A stretch of DNA of 48,130 bases from Bacteroidales bacterium (GTDB lineage Bacteria; Bacteroidota; Bacteroidia; Bacteroidales; GCA-2748055): positions 1-48,130 of the forward strand of contig JAUUZQ010000020.1 of assembly GCA_030589895.1 (NCBI GenBank), in the 5' to 3' direction. The position numbers and the translations under genes are program-made. Shown here piece by piece: positions 27,362 to 37,600 of the stretch. The number at the start of each line of letters is the position of its first letter. The stretch's first letter is position 1. The notes under the pieces were generated by a model. The model was not told the DNA's origin, ran no database searches, and was given only the letters and a program-made list of their open reading frames with translations.

Positions 27362-29041
27362 TTAACGTACTGTCTCAAACACAGGCCAATCACCCTGTCT
27401 CACAATCGGATCCTCTAAAAGCTCCCTCGGTGAATCATCAATCATTCCACCTTTTGGAGTAATTTTAAAACCATATGCCACTTCACATGGAAGTTCTTCA
27501 GGAAACTTAATAAGCAGTCCTTCTTCAGATTGTTCCCACTCAATTTCAGCATCTGACCCCAACATGGAGACTGATTTAATTCCCTTGCCATTCTTCGACA
27601 CTTCACCTGATTTCAAAGTCTTAATCATTACATCTCCACTCTCAGGAACTCCCAAAACAAAAGCAAATAGTGACTTGTAATCTTTAGTTCTGGTAAATCT
27701 GATCGCGTCTCCTTTACTCTCCTCCAGGTCTTTGAATTCCCATTTGACATCCCACTTCCCTCTCCGCTCACTAAATCCTTCTGTTCTGATCTCATCTACG
27801 CCCATCCCTTCGTCAACTATTTTCCATGGTCTGGTACTGTATATTCCTTCTCCATTTACAGCCAGCCAATCACCAATCTCCTTCATAATTTTCTTCTCCT
27901 CTTCCGGAATTGATCCATCACCTTTTGGGGTCAGTGAAAGCAGCATGATTCCTCCACGTGCACTCAGGTCAACCAGGGACACAATATGGTATGGAGACTG
28001 CATCGGATAATTTTTATTAGTAACATAAGTCCATGGATATCCAATGGCCCTGTCGATCAACCAATCACCCCTTACATCTATTTCCATATCCCTGCCATTT
28101 TCATAGCAACGCAATCCAAATCCTACCGGGAAGTTCCATACTTTTCCGGAAGGAAGTTTATTCATGATAATCGGATTGTCAACATAAGGTGTTCCATTGT
28201 TATAATAATCAGCAAAAGTTTTGAGTAGTTGCTCTTCATCAATAATGCCCTTGCTTATCTGCTTGCTAAGTCCATCAAACCAAAAAGCATCAGGCTGGTA
28301 TTTTTCGATTACTTCACGTACCTTGTTTTGCCACTCTGTCCCAAACTCCTCCATCGTTACAGTCTCCGGATTCCGGTAGAAATCGTTGTACTGTGGATCA
28401 TAGATATCAAGCCTGGATTTTTCCTCTTCTGTGTAGTTTGCCCTACCTGCTTGTGCAGTAATATGTCCGTAGGTTCTTGCATGGTGAAAAGTAGCCAGCA
28501 AATGCATATCCTGCTTTCGGATCTCTTTGGCCAGTTCACCATAAATATCCCTTTTCGGTCCCATATCCTTAGAGTCCCACCTTGTATACTCGCTATCCCA
28601 CAAGCAAAAACCATCATGGTGTACCAGGCAGATCCCGGCAAATTTTACTCCCCCTGATTTCATCACATCCACCCATTCAACGGGATCAAACTCCGGCGTT
28701 GTGAACATGGGGACAAAATCCTTGTATCCAAAATCGAAGATGGACCCATAAGTCTCTTCATGATGTTTTCTGATACCCCTCTCGTCATTCTCAAGTGAAC
28801 TGTACATGTGCTGACTATAAACATTTGTCTCGAATGCAGGCACTGAATATACTCCCCAATGAGTATAGATCCCGAACTTGGCATCCATGATCCATTCAGG
28901 AACCGGTGCGCTCTTCAAGGATTCCCATGTAGGCTCGTAAGTGATTTTTTCCTGGGTGTCAGCTGTATTGTTACAAGCTAACATCATCAACGACAAAACA
29001 ATTGTCAGTGACAGCAAATAACTGGTAGTTGATCTCATCAT
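27362..29041 (-). CDS. GH29 alpha-L-fucosidase, long form (lipoprotein)
   Basis: A 559-residue fucosidase with a lipoprotein signal ending MMLAC (Cys23). Barrel marks: KFGIYTHWGVYSVPAF, LVHHDGFCLWDS (139-150), MGPKRD and the nucleophile Asp256 in FWFDG. SARGGIMLLSLTPKGDGSIPE replaces the usual KNG.LLLNI segment. A C-terminal beta-sandwich is followed by an extra tail of about 25 residues (from SPRELLEDP to WPVFETVR) not seen in the other five GH29 proteins. It is third from the right in the fucosidase run, 20 bases behind the 29062-30645 gene. Confidence 0.93.
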   Translation of the reverse strand: MMRSTTSYLLSLTIVLSLMMLACNNTADTQEKITYEPTWESLKSAPVPEWIMDAKFGIYTHWGVYSVPAFETNVYSQHMYSSLENDERGIRKHHEETYGSIFDFGYKDFVPMFTTPEFDPVEWVDVMKSGGVKFAGICLVHHDGFCLWDSEYTRWDSKDMGPKRDIYGELAKEIRKQDMHLLATFHHARTYGHITAQAGRANYTEEEKSRLDIYDPQYNDFYRNPETVTMEEFGTEWQNKVREVIEKYQPDAFWFDGLSKQISKGIIDEEQLLKTFADYYNNGTPYVDNPIIMNKLPSGKVWNFPVGFGLRCYENGRDMEIDVRGDWLIDRAIGYPWTYVTNKNYPMQSPYHIVSLVDLSARGGIMLLSLTPKGDGSIPEEEKKIMKEIGDWLAVNGEGIYSTRPWKIVDEGMGVDEIRTEGFSERRGKWDVKWEFKDLEESKGDAIRFTRTKDYKSLFAFVLGVPESGDVMIKTLKSGEVSKNGKGIKSVSMLGSDAEIEWEQSEEGLLIKFPEELPCEVAYGFKITPKGGMIDDSPRELLEDPIVRQGDWPVFETVR

Positions 29042-29061
29042 CTTTTTATTTATTGATTTGT

Positions 29062-30645
29062 TTATTTTCTTTTCCTGATCCCGTAAGTTGCAGTTTTTTC
29101 GTACTCCTTGATCAGTTTCTCCTTTAAAATATTAAAATCAGTGCTATTGAAATCTTCAAAAGTGATCTTTAATCCTGTTGCATACTCATCCCATGTAATC
29201 TCTTCCACAGCTATGATTAAGCCAGTCTCACCCTGAATAAAATCCAATGACTTTCCAGTAGATAATTGAACCACCTGGCTGACTTTCCAACTTCCGGTTT
29301 CCAATGCAGTACTCAAAGAAGATATCACAAGTTTATCTTCAGGCTGCTTGAATACAAATGAGTACAGGATACTTCCATCCTTGCTTGCAGTAAAATGGAT
29401 ATTCTCTCCCTCGTTTGCTTTCAGCCATGGTCTGGTAGAATAAATTCCATCTCCGTTCCTGCTCAGCCAGGCTCCCATCTCAGTGAGTATATGAACACAC
29501 TCCTCTGGAATATCTCCGTTTGATTTTGGAGTAATATTAAAGAGAAGCTGTCCGTTTTTACTAACCGTTTTTACAAAATCTGTAATAATACGTTCCGGGG
29601 AATAAAAGATCATGTCCTTCACATAACTCCAGGTATGCGGAGAAACGCAATCATCACTCAGCCATGGGTAAGGTGTAATATTTTTCTCTGCTCCTCTCTC
29701 ATGATCCAGTGTACTGACTGTCATTGGCATATCCTCCTGCTTATGACAGATCATCACCTCTTTGTTCCACTCTTCAGCCTTGTTCAGATAATATGCTGCA
29801 AATTCGAGGCGGTGCTCCTCAGGGATCCTGTCAAGCCATGAGTCAAACCAGATGATATCAGGTTCATATTTATCAATCACTTCTTTGAGTTTATCCTTCC
29901 ACATCTGCATAAATTCTGCTTCAGGCAGTGTACCATACATCTTAGCATATTTAGGATCACTGAGATCTACTTTTGAATAATCCATCCCCAATTCTTCAAA
30001 ACGCTCTTTTGATGCAAAGTGCATTCCATAGTTCTTGGAATGATGAAAAGTAGTGATAAACTTCAGTCCCCTTCCTTTGATGGCCTCTGCCAGCTCCCCC
30101 ACTATATCTCTTTCAGGCCCTGTCTTTCCGGCACAAAATGGAGTTACCTCACTGTTCCATAAGGCGTATCCATCATGGTGCTCAGCAACGGGTCCTGCAA
30201 ACTTTGCCCCTGACAGAACGAAAAGATCAGCCCATTTATCTGCATCAAAATTCTCACATGTAAATCCGGGTATGAAATCCTTGTAGCCAAATTTCTCAGC
30301 TCCTCCATAGGTCTCTTTATGAAATTCAAAGGTATTAAAACGCTCATATTTCTTATAATTCTGGTGATCCTCTCCCAGATCAAGAAAATTCTGTTTTTTC
30401 CTTTCAGAAGCTTCTGTTGGTGGAGTATACATTCTATGCGGATACCACTCATGACCAAATTCCGGAACAGTATAGATACTCCAATGGAAATAGATGCCGA
30501 ATTTCGCATCCCTGAACCATTCGGGAGTTTCGGTATGCTTCGACAGAGATTCCCAGGTCTCCTCATAAACAGGCTGAGTCTCTTTGCACGAGAACGCGAA
30601 CAATACCAGTACGGATAGAACCAAAAGAATTGTCAGTTTTTTCAT
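29062..30645 (-). CDS. GH29 alpha-L-fucosidase (lipoprotein), first gene of the minus-strand cluster
   Basis: A 527-residue fucosidase with a lipoprotein signal ending FAFSC (Cys20). Barrel marks: KFGIYFHWSIYTVPEFGHEWYP, AEHHDGYALWNS (155-166) and the nucleophile Asp268 in IIWFDSW. KNGQLLFNITPKSNGDIPE and a C-terminal beta-sandwich follow. Compared with the GH29 at 15184 it carries an insertion of about 30 residues after WYPHRM (rich in Lys, Glu and Asn), in a loop near the active-site mouth. The cluster promoter is expected just upstream, in the 305-bp divergent region. Confidence 0.94.
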   Translation of the reverse strand: MKKLTILLVLSVLVLFAFSCKETQPVYEETWESLSKHTETPEWFRDAKFGIYFHWSIYTVPEFGHEWYPHRMYTPPTEASERKKQNFLDLGEDHQNYKKYERFNTFEFHKETYGGAEKFGYKDFIPGFTCENFDADKWADLFVLSGAKFAGPVAEHHDGYALWNSEVTPFCAGKTGPERDIVGELAEAIKGRGLKFITTFHHSKNYGMHFASKERFEELGMDYSKVDLSDPKYAKMYGTLPEAEFMQMWKDKLKEVIDKYEPDIIWFDSWLDRIPEEHRLEFAAYYLNKAEEWNKEVMICHKQEDMPMTVSTLDHERGAEKNITPYPWLSDDCVSPHTWSYVKDMIFYSPERIITDFVKTVSKNGQLLFNITPKSNGDIPEECVHILTEMGAWLSRNGDGIYSTRPWLKANEGENIHFTASKDGSILYSFVFKQPEDKLVISSLSTALETGSWKVSQVVQLSTGKSLDFIQGETGLIIAVEEITWDEYATGLKITFEDFNSTDFNILKEKLIKEYEKTATYGIRKRK

Positions 30646-30671
30646 GAGTCTTGTTTTTTTTTATCGATATT

Positions 30672-30679
30672 CAAAAATA
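30672..30679 (-). promoter_or_regulatory. Candidate -7 element for the minus-strand cluster
   Basis: Reads TATTTTTG on the minus strand, matching TAnnTTTG, 26 bases before the ATG of the first GH29 gene. A GTTTG lies 16 bases further upstream (30696-30700), slightly closer than the usual 19-21 bases for the -33 element. Confidence 0.35.
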
Positions 30680-30909
30680 CAATCTTGTATACAAACAAAT
30701 GCTTTCAGATTTTTAAAGAGTATCACATTTCATACACTGAATGAAATAATACTTACAGGAAGGGTCATAGTGAAAGGAGAAAGCGCACATCGATTACAAC
30801 TTTGGGCTGATCACTACCTTTTTAGCCGATTGTACTATTTGTAATATCATTCGTAAGATTTATACTGCTTAAAAGAAAAGTATAGATTCCTTCGAAAATG
30901 ACATATACA

Positions 30910-30917
30910 TATATTTG
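30910..30917 (+). promoter_or_regulatory. Candidate -7 element for the plus-strand cluster
   Basis: TATATTTG matches the Bacteroidota TAnnTTTG -7 consensus, 33 bases before the ATG at 30951. The -33 position has only a weak TTC/TTCG in place of TTTG, which would fit a promoter needing an activator. Confidence 0.45.
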
Positions 30918-30950
30918 TTTCAAGAAAACTGTGACACAAAACAATAAATA

Positions 30951-32483
30951 ATGAAAAAAATAATTGCACTTCTGACAATGGTTATTCTGGTCACTTCATG
31001 TAAAGTGGATACAGGTAACTCAACAACTGTTGACGAAAAAATGCATTTTGAAGGAACCCTTGAATCGCTCCAACAATATGAATGTCCCGAGTGGTTTCGG
31101 GATGCCAAATTTGGCATATATATGCACTGGGGAGTATATTCAGTAGCAGAGATGGGTGAATGGTATGCCAGGAAGCTATATCTGGAAGACACTCCTGAGT
31201 ATGCCCACCATGTAAAAACATACGGGCATCCCTCTGAGTTTGGCTACAAAGATTTTATACCGCTCTGGAAAGCGGAGAACTGGGATCCGGATGCATTATT
31301 ATCATTGTTCAAGGAAGCAGGTGCAAAGTATTTTTCTCCCTGTGCAGTTCATCACGACAATTTTGACCTATGGGATTCAAAATATCAGCGCTTTAATTCT
31401 GTGAATATGGGTCCACATAAGGACATTACAGGAATGTGGAAAGAAGCTACACTTAAAGCAGGTTTAAAATTCGGTGTCACCACACACCTATCAAGAAGCG
31501 TAAGCTGGCTGAATGTAGCCAAAGGGTCTGATTCAAAGGGTCCTCTCAAAGGCGTACCTTATGATGGCGTTGATCCTGAATATGCAGAACTGTATCTCTC
31601 AGTACCTTATGGTGACACGCATCAGCGCGCACCATTTAATGCACCAAAAGATTGGGAGGAACTATGGGCAAAGAGAATCATAGACCTTATCGATAACTAC
31701 GATCCTGACCATCTCTATTTCGACTGTGCTATTCCATTCAGGGGAGACGATATGGGAAAAACCGGCATGGAGGTAATAGCACATCATTATAATAAGAGCA
31801 TAGAAAGAAACGGGGAACTGAACTCTGTTATGTGTATCAAAGAACGCCCATGGCAGGGTTTATATGCTGATGGTGTAGCTACCCTTGATTTTGAACGAGG
31901 CAAGGCGGCTGATATCAGAAAAGAGCCATGGCAAACAGATGATTCAATGGGACCATGGGGATATCGCAGAGGCGCAGATTATATGTCGGCCGATGCTACC
32001 ATAGATAAACTTATCGATATCGTTAGTAAAAATGGAAATCTGCTGCTTAATGTTCCAATTATGGCAGACGGAACCCTCGATGAAAAAACAACTGAAATTC
32101 TTAAGGATATAGGAAAATGGATGGCTGTTAACGGCGAAGCCATCTATGGAACTCGTCCATGGTATATGTTTGGCGAAGGAAAAACCAATGAGATACCTCA
32201 CCACATCATTGAATCACCATATACCGCAAAAGATATAAGGTATACCACCAAAGGGGACATTCTCTACGCGCTGGTCCTCGACTGGCCAAAAAATGGCGGA
32301 GAAGTAGTTTTTGAATTCCTGTCACCAGGGAATTCCAAAATAGGAGAAATCGCTTCCGTAAGCATGATTGGACATAATGGTCCGCTTGACTGGGAGCAAT
32401 ATGGAGACGGATTGAAGGTCAGGTTTCCTGAAGAGAAGCCGTGTGAATATGCATATGCGATAAAAATATCATTTACAGATTAA
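30951..32483 (+). CDS. GH29 alpha-L-fucosidase (lipoprotein), first gene of the plus-strand cluster
   Basis: A 510-residue fucosidase with a lipoprotein signal ending LVTSC (Cys17). Barrel marks: KFGIYMHWGVYSVAEMGEWY, VHHDNFDLWDS (134-144), MGPHKD and the nucleophile Asp258 in LYFDC. KNGNLLLNVPIMADGTLDE and a C-terminal beta-sandwich follow. The usual HHDGF is HHDNF and the residue after the nucleophile is Cys, so this is a divergent member; its substrate may differ from the other five. Three bases separate it from the beta-helix gene behind it. Confidence 0.92.
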   Translation: MKKIIALLTMVILVTSCKVDTGNSTTVDEKMHFEGTLESLQQYECPEWFRDAKFGIYMHWGVYSVAEMGEWYARKLYLEDTPEYAHHVKTYGHPSEFGYKDFIPLWKAENWDPDALLSLFKEAGAKYFSPCAVHHDNFDLWDSKYQRFNSVNMGPHKDITGMWKEATLKAGLKFGVTTHLSRSVSWLNVAKGSDSKGPLKGVPYDGVDPEYAELYLSVPYGDTHQRAPFNAPKDWEELWAKRIIDLIDNYDPDHLYFDCAIPFRGDDMGKTGMEVIAHHYNKSIERNGELNSVMCIKERPWQGLYADGVATLDFERGKAADIRKEPWQTDDSMGPWGYRRGADYMSADATIDKLIDIVSKNGNLLLNVPIMADGTLDEKTTEILKDIGKWMAVNGEAIYGTRPWYMFGEGKTNEIPHHIIESPYTAKDIRYTTKGDILYALVLDWPKNGGEVVFEFLSPGNSKIGEIASVSMIGHNGPLDWEQYGDGLKVRFPEEKPCEYAYAIKISFTD

Positions 32484-32486
32484 TTC

Positions 32487-34676
32487 ATGAATAGAATTTC
32501 CATCATTACAGGAATTATCTTGACAGTTTTTACATTTAATTCCTGTGCAGAATCAGCAAATTATTATGTTTCTCCAAATGGGGATGACAGTAATCAGGGA
32601 ACTATTGACAAACCCTTTCAAAGCATTCAACATGCATTAGGATTGGCTCAACCAGGAGATACTTGTTTCCTGATGGAAGGAAATTACCATGAGGAAGTTA
32701 CTATTACAGGACTAAATGATGAGAAAAATCTAGCTATTGTTATCATACCATATTACGGTCATACTGTGACCATGGATGGAACAATTCCTGTAGAAGGAGA
32801 ATGGACTGTTGAAAGAGACAATATTTTTAAGATCAAATTGGAAGAGCCTGTCTGGCAGCTGTTTGTTGATGGAAAAAGTATGAGCTCAGCACGCTGGCCA
32901 AATGGGAACTGGAATGATGGATCTGTTTGGGACAAAAAAACGTCCATGTGCTGGCCGGAAAAAGGAAAAGGAGAAGCAGGACACCATTTCAATGATGCAT
33001 TAAGAGAACTCAACTTTTCTCTCGAAGATGGCGGCATCATTATTGTAAATTCAGGCTCCTTTAAAACATATAAAACATTTATTACAGAACACAAGTCAGG
33101 ATCAAACCAGCTCAAATATGACAAAAATGATGTTCAGATTCACTTTAGCTATGAGGACAGAATTGAGCGTTTTGGCTATTTTCTTGAAGGTAAAAAAGAG
33201 CTGATTGATGTTGTTGATGAATGGTTCTTCGAGCCAAAGGATTCAATGTTATATGTTTATTTTGAGGAGGGAACTCATCCCTCAGATCATACTGTACGAG
33301 GGAAAAATATGAGCTATGCACTAGAAATGGAAAGCTGCAGCAACATTGTTATCAGGGGACTGGATTTCTTTGCGACAACAATAAATGTACAGAATTCAAG
33401 CTATATTACCCTGGAAGACAGTAATTTGGACTTCCCTTCCTATTCAAAACGAATGCTTCGTGACCTTACTCCGACAAATGTTACTCAGATGCTGGTGAAT
33501 AATGAGTACACTGATGCATTTGACACCATCCGAAATTGTGTTTTTGCTTTTATAGATGGGCCTGCCCTGGAGTTGAATGGTGCAGGAAACGTAGTGGAAA
33601 ATTGTTTGATGCACCACGTTGATTACAGCTGTACTTATAAAGGTGGGTATACACTCAACATGATAAATGCAACAGACCTGGTATTCAGAAGAAATACAAT
33701 CCACACAACCGGGACATCAGAAACATTCAAAGCCGGCAGGAGAAATTTGATAGAGCTAAATGATATCTCCAGGACGGGCTATCTGCAAAATGATGGCTCC
33801 ATGGTACAGGTAAGTGTGAAACAACAAGACCAATCTATCACACGATATAATTGGGTTCATAATTCTGTGAAGCAAGGATTACGGTTCGACAATTCAAATA
33901 AACCGAATTCTCCCTGGGGAGAAAATGGGAATATGCATCATAATGTGGCATGGGCTACAGACAGGATCTTTTTCAAAGGAGACAATCATTTTATCTATAA
34001 TAACCTGATTTTTGACAGTCATCTTAACGATCTAATTATTTCTTCTGATACAATTATACAGGGATGGAATTATGGAACGATCACCAGGAATAATATAAGT
34101 AATAAATTCTCAGCCAGCAGAACGAAGCCAGGCAAAGATTATCCGGTCCCTGGAATTGTTGACCATAACTGGTCAGGAAATGTCAAGGGAGCAGATATCC
34201 GATCTCAGTTGCGTGATCCGGACAACCTCGATTTCAGACCTAAAGAGGGTGCTGAGATTATTGATGCAGGCGCTGCCATTGAGGGCAAACAAATTGATTA
34301 TATTGGAGATGCTCCCGATATTGGACCCTATGAATATGGAGATCCAAATTACAGGATACCCGGATATCAGGCGAATCTTTCAAGTCGTCCGGTCCCTCCA
34401 AATAATGCACTGAATGTAAAAACTGATGCAGATCTGATGTGGCTGGAAGGCTATAAATCGAAGGCACATCATGTATATTTTGGAACAAACGGGAAGGAGC
34501 TTAAAAAGACCAGTGAATCTTCCGACCTATACCAAGGTCTATTTACAAATAATATCTTTTCTCCAGGTGAATTGCTACCCGGAAAAACATACTACTGGCG
34601 GGTAGATGTGATCAGGGGAAAGGAAATCTCCAAAGGAAAAGTATGGCATTTTACTGTTGAATCAAATGAAGAATAG
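32487..34676 (+). CDS. Right-handed beta-helix lipoprotein, probable polysaccharide-active enzyme
   Basis: A 729-residue protein with a lipoprotein signal ending FNSC (Cys20). It begins with a YYVSPNGDDSNQGT segment typical of parallel beta-helix polysaccharide enzymes (DUF1565-like), then GNYHEEVTI, an ARWPN segment and a long series of short repeats with N-rich turns (IVIRGLDFF, ITLEDSNL, FIYNNLIFD). The last ~100 residues look like an FN3-type domain (VYFGTNGKELK, YYWRVDV). The next gene encodes a paralog. No family is assigned with confidence; candidates are a lyase or an endo-fucanase of beta-helix fold (I recall GH174 being described so). Start ATG at 32487 lies three bases after the GH29 stop. 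Confidence 0.82.
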   Translation: MNRISIITGIILTVFTFNSCAESANYYVSPNGDDSNQGTIDKPFQSIQHALGLAQPGDTCFLMEGNYHEEVTITGLNDEKNLAIVIIPYYGHTVTMDGTIPVEGEWTVERDNIFKIKLEEPVWQLFVDGKSMSSARWPNGNWNDGSVWDKKTSMCWPEKGKGEAGHHFNDALRELNFSLEDGGIIIVNSGSFKTYKTFITEHKSGSNQLKYDKNDVQIHFSYEDRIERFGYFLEGKKELIDVVDEWFFEPKDSMLYVYFEEGTHPSDHTVRGKNMSYALEMESCSNIVIRGLDFFATTINVQNSSYITLEDSNLDFPSYSKRMLRDLTPTNVTQMLVNNEYTDAFDTIRNCVFAFIDGPALELNGAGNVVENCLMHHVDYSCTYKGGYTLNMINATDLVFRRNTIHTTGTSETFKAGRRNLIELNDISRTGYLQNDGSMVQVSVKQQDQSITRYNWVHNSVKQGLRFDNSNKPNSPWGENGNMHHNVAWATDRIFFKGDNHFIYNNLIFDSHLNDLIISSDTIIQGWNYGTITRNNISNKFSASRTKPGKDYPVPGIVDHNWSGNVKGADIRSQLRDPDNLDFRPKEGAEIIDAGAAIEGKQIDYIGDAPDIGPYEYGDPNYRIPGYQANLSSRPVPPNNALNVKTDADLMWLEGYKSKAHHVYFGTNGKELKKTSESSDLYQGLFTNNIFSPGELLPGKTYYWRVDVIRGKEISKGKVWHFTVESNEE

Positions 34677-37600
34677 CAAGGCTTCATATTTTTTAAAGAT
34701 TATCATTTATGTAAGAAGGAATCGTAAATTGTGGATTGCAATTTGGATTGCTTTAATTAGCTTGAATTCCTTTGCTCAGAATTATTATGTAAGTACTACA
34801 GGCAATGATTTAAATTCAGGAAGTCTGACTGCTCCCTTTATGACAATTCAAAAGGGTGTAGATAACCTTTTCCCCGGTGACACCCTCTTCATAAGAGGAG
34901 GTTCTTACCATGAAAAAGTGATCATTGACCAAAAACATGGGATAGAAAATTATCCAATCGTCATAACAGCCTACCAGAATGAAGAAGTGCTGCTCGATGG
35001 AACCATCCCAATTGAAACTTCCTGGACGCTTCACACTGGAAACATATATAAGACGACAATCCCAGAAGATATCTGGCAGCTCTTTGTGAATGACCGCATG
35101 CAGGTGATTGCACGCTGGCCAAATGCCTCTACTCATCCTCTGGATCCTTTTCAGAGAAAGCAGGGAAGCTACCAGCCCGTTGATGGCACATGGTGGAGCA
35201 AGGAAACCACATGGGCGAATGCCGATGCCCCAACAACAGAAAACGGTGTAGTGGAAAACAATACTGCATATCATGACCTGGCAGCTACCGGAAAAAACTT
35301 TACTGGTGGAACAGTCCTTCTTAGTGTCCTGGAACAAGGCGGGGATGGCAACCAGGAACGCATCATTACAAATCATACAGCAGGGACAAATACATTCACT
35401 CATCCAGTGCTATTTCCCCCAAAACTTGACAAAGCATACAGAACAAATGGGAAATACTACATTATTGAACATCTGGAAGCACTGGACAAGGAAGAGGAAT
35501 GGTATTATATCGATTCAACAAAAACAATATATTTATGGCCGAAAGGTGGAGTTGATCCATCAGGTTTGTCCATACGAGGAAGAAATATCAGCAGATCCAT
35601 TGAGCTTTCAAACTCCTCTTATGTAGAAATAAGGGGACTCGATTTTTTTGCATCCAATTTTGCAATTGAAGGTGATCATATCACCATAGAAGATTGCTCG
35701 ATTCTTTATCCTGATGCCTCAAAAAGATTGCTGGGCATTTATCCTGAAACCAGTACTGTAACAAGTGAAGAATATGGAAGCTATGTGAACGGAGCCAACT
35801 TCTCATTAATCAACTGCAAACTTGAATATTCAGAATATAGTGTATTATTCGTTGAAAATGGAGATGCCTCACGGATCCACAATTCTTTGTTCAGACATAC
35901 ATCAATGCTGGGACTGGGAAAAAATGGGGCCATAGAGCAGGTAAATACCTATACCAGGAATACATTTGAGATTTCAGGAAACAGGGGCGCTGTCAAAACT
36001 AACACAGACCCCGAATCAGGAAGAAATCAAAGTTACAACTATTTTAATGGCTATGGCTTCCTGCAGGTTCCTGATGGTGCATCTCTCCAGGCAGCAACCA
36101 ACAAAACTCCAGGTACAATCAGATCATACAATTGGTTTACTTACGCCTTAAAATACGGTTCCCGTTGGGACGGAAAACCAGCTGGAATACATGGCACCAA
36201 TCATCACCAGGTTGGACTGATGGTTAAAGGAACACTGCAGGTGAAAGGTGATGACCACAATACCATTAATAACTCCAGCTTTTATTCACAGGAACAAAAT
36301 GATATAATCCTACTTTCAGACATTGCCTATGGCGGAAACCAGTTGAGCAGAACCTATAACAACCTGGCCGATAAAATATCAGGGCACCGTTCTGTAAGTG
36401 TTGCCACTTTTCCCATTCCCGGGTCCCATAGCAATAACTGGAACGGCTATAATGAAGATGGAGATGCCGCAGACCAGGTGTATGACATCCTCAATCACGA
36501 CTTCAGGCCCAGACCGGGATCTGACCTCGTAGATGCAGGGAAAATCATTCCGGATTTTACAAATGATTACCTTGGTCATGCACCTGATATTGGCGCCTAC
36601 GAATTTGGAGACAGCAGCTACTGGATACCCGGATACCAGGCTGATATAGCCTCCCGTCCCATCCCAGCTCACCAAGGCACCAGCAATTACGAATTTGTCG
36701 ACCTGATGTGGCTGGAAGCTTATAATTCTAACGAAAGTGAAGTGTATTTTGGGCTATCTGAAACGGCTGTTGAGAATGCCGGCAATCAATCGCCGGAATT
36801 CAAAAGGAGACAATCTAATAACATATATAATCCCGACACATTGAGTACCGGCGTAACATACTTCTGGCGCATTGACGCCATTGTTGAAGGTATAACTGTA
36901 AAAGGAAAAGTATGGAGCTTCACTGCTGGAATTGACGCAAATGATTATTCAAAGAAGGATATTGTCATTCAAGCCAGTATTACTGACCGAAATTCCGGTG
37001 AACCTGTGCGCCTCGCATTTGTGTCGTATAATGACAAGCAAATGTTCACAAATAGCGAGGGACAGGTAATCATGGATCAGTTGACAAATGGAAAAGTGAT
37101 ATACACTGTGGAGCATAGCTATTACTTTAGCTTAATTGATTCGTTGATCCTTACCGAAGACACTACGATACATTTAAAGCTGACACCTTTATTGGCAAAT
37201 GTTAGTTTTAGTGTTACAGATCAGCAGGGTCCTGTGGAGTCTGCCACAGTCACATTTGGACAATGGGAAACTTCAACATTCTCAAATGGATTTGCCTACC
37301 TTGTATCATTGCCGGCCAGACAAAAATACGGATATGAAGTAATCAATGAAGGGTACGAAACCATTACTGATTCACTGTGGCTTGAAATTGACACGACTGT
37401 TGCTGTATTTCTCTCCTTACCGGAAAGCGATGGTGCAATGGAATCACTAAATGATATAATAATTTATCCAAATCCGGCCTCTGACTATTTGAACATTCTA
37501 TCTGAAGAAACAGCCAAATTCAAACTTATTAATATAAGTGGGAAAATTCTTCTGGAGAGGAATATCTGTAATGGTAAAAATGAAATTGATTTGGGTTCAG

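Larger units (their letters stand above)
30646..30950. other. 305-bp divergent promoter region between the two large clusters
   Basis: The gap separates the start codons of two divergent GH29 genes that head the minus-strand and plus-strand clusters. It is AT-rich and has no credible coding frame. It holds candidate -7 elements for each direction (30672-30679 on minus, 30910-30917 on plus) and is the most likely place where a fucose-responsive regulator acts. I found no long palindrome in it. Confidence 0.6.

Noticed and set aside
34816..35403. A 195-codon open frame on the minus strand inside the second beta-helix gene
   Set aside because: It lies wholly antisense to a gene with clear domains, has no signal, no homologous pattern and Cys-rich composition typical of a shadow frame.
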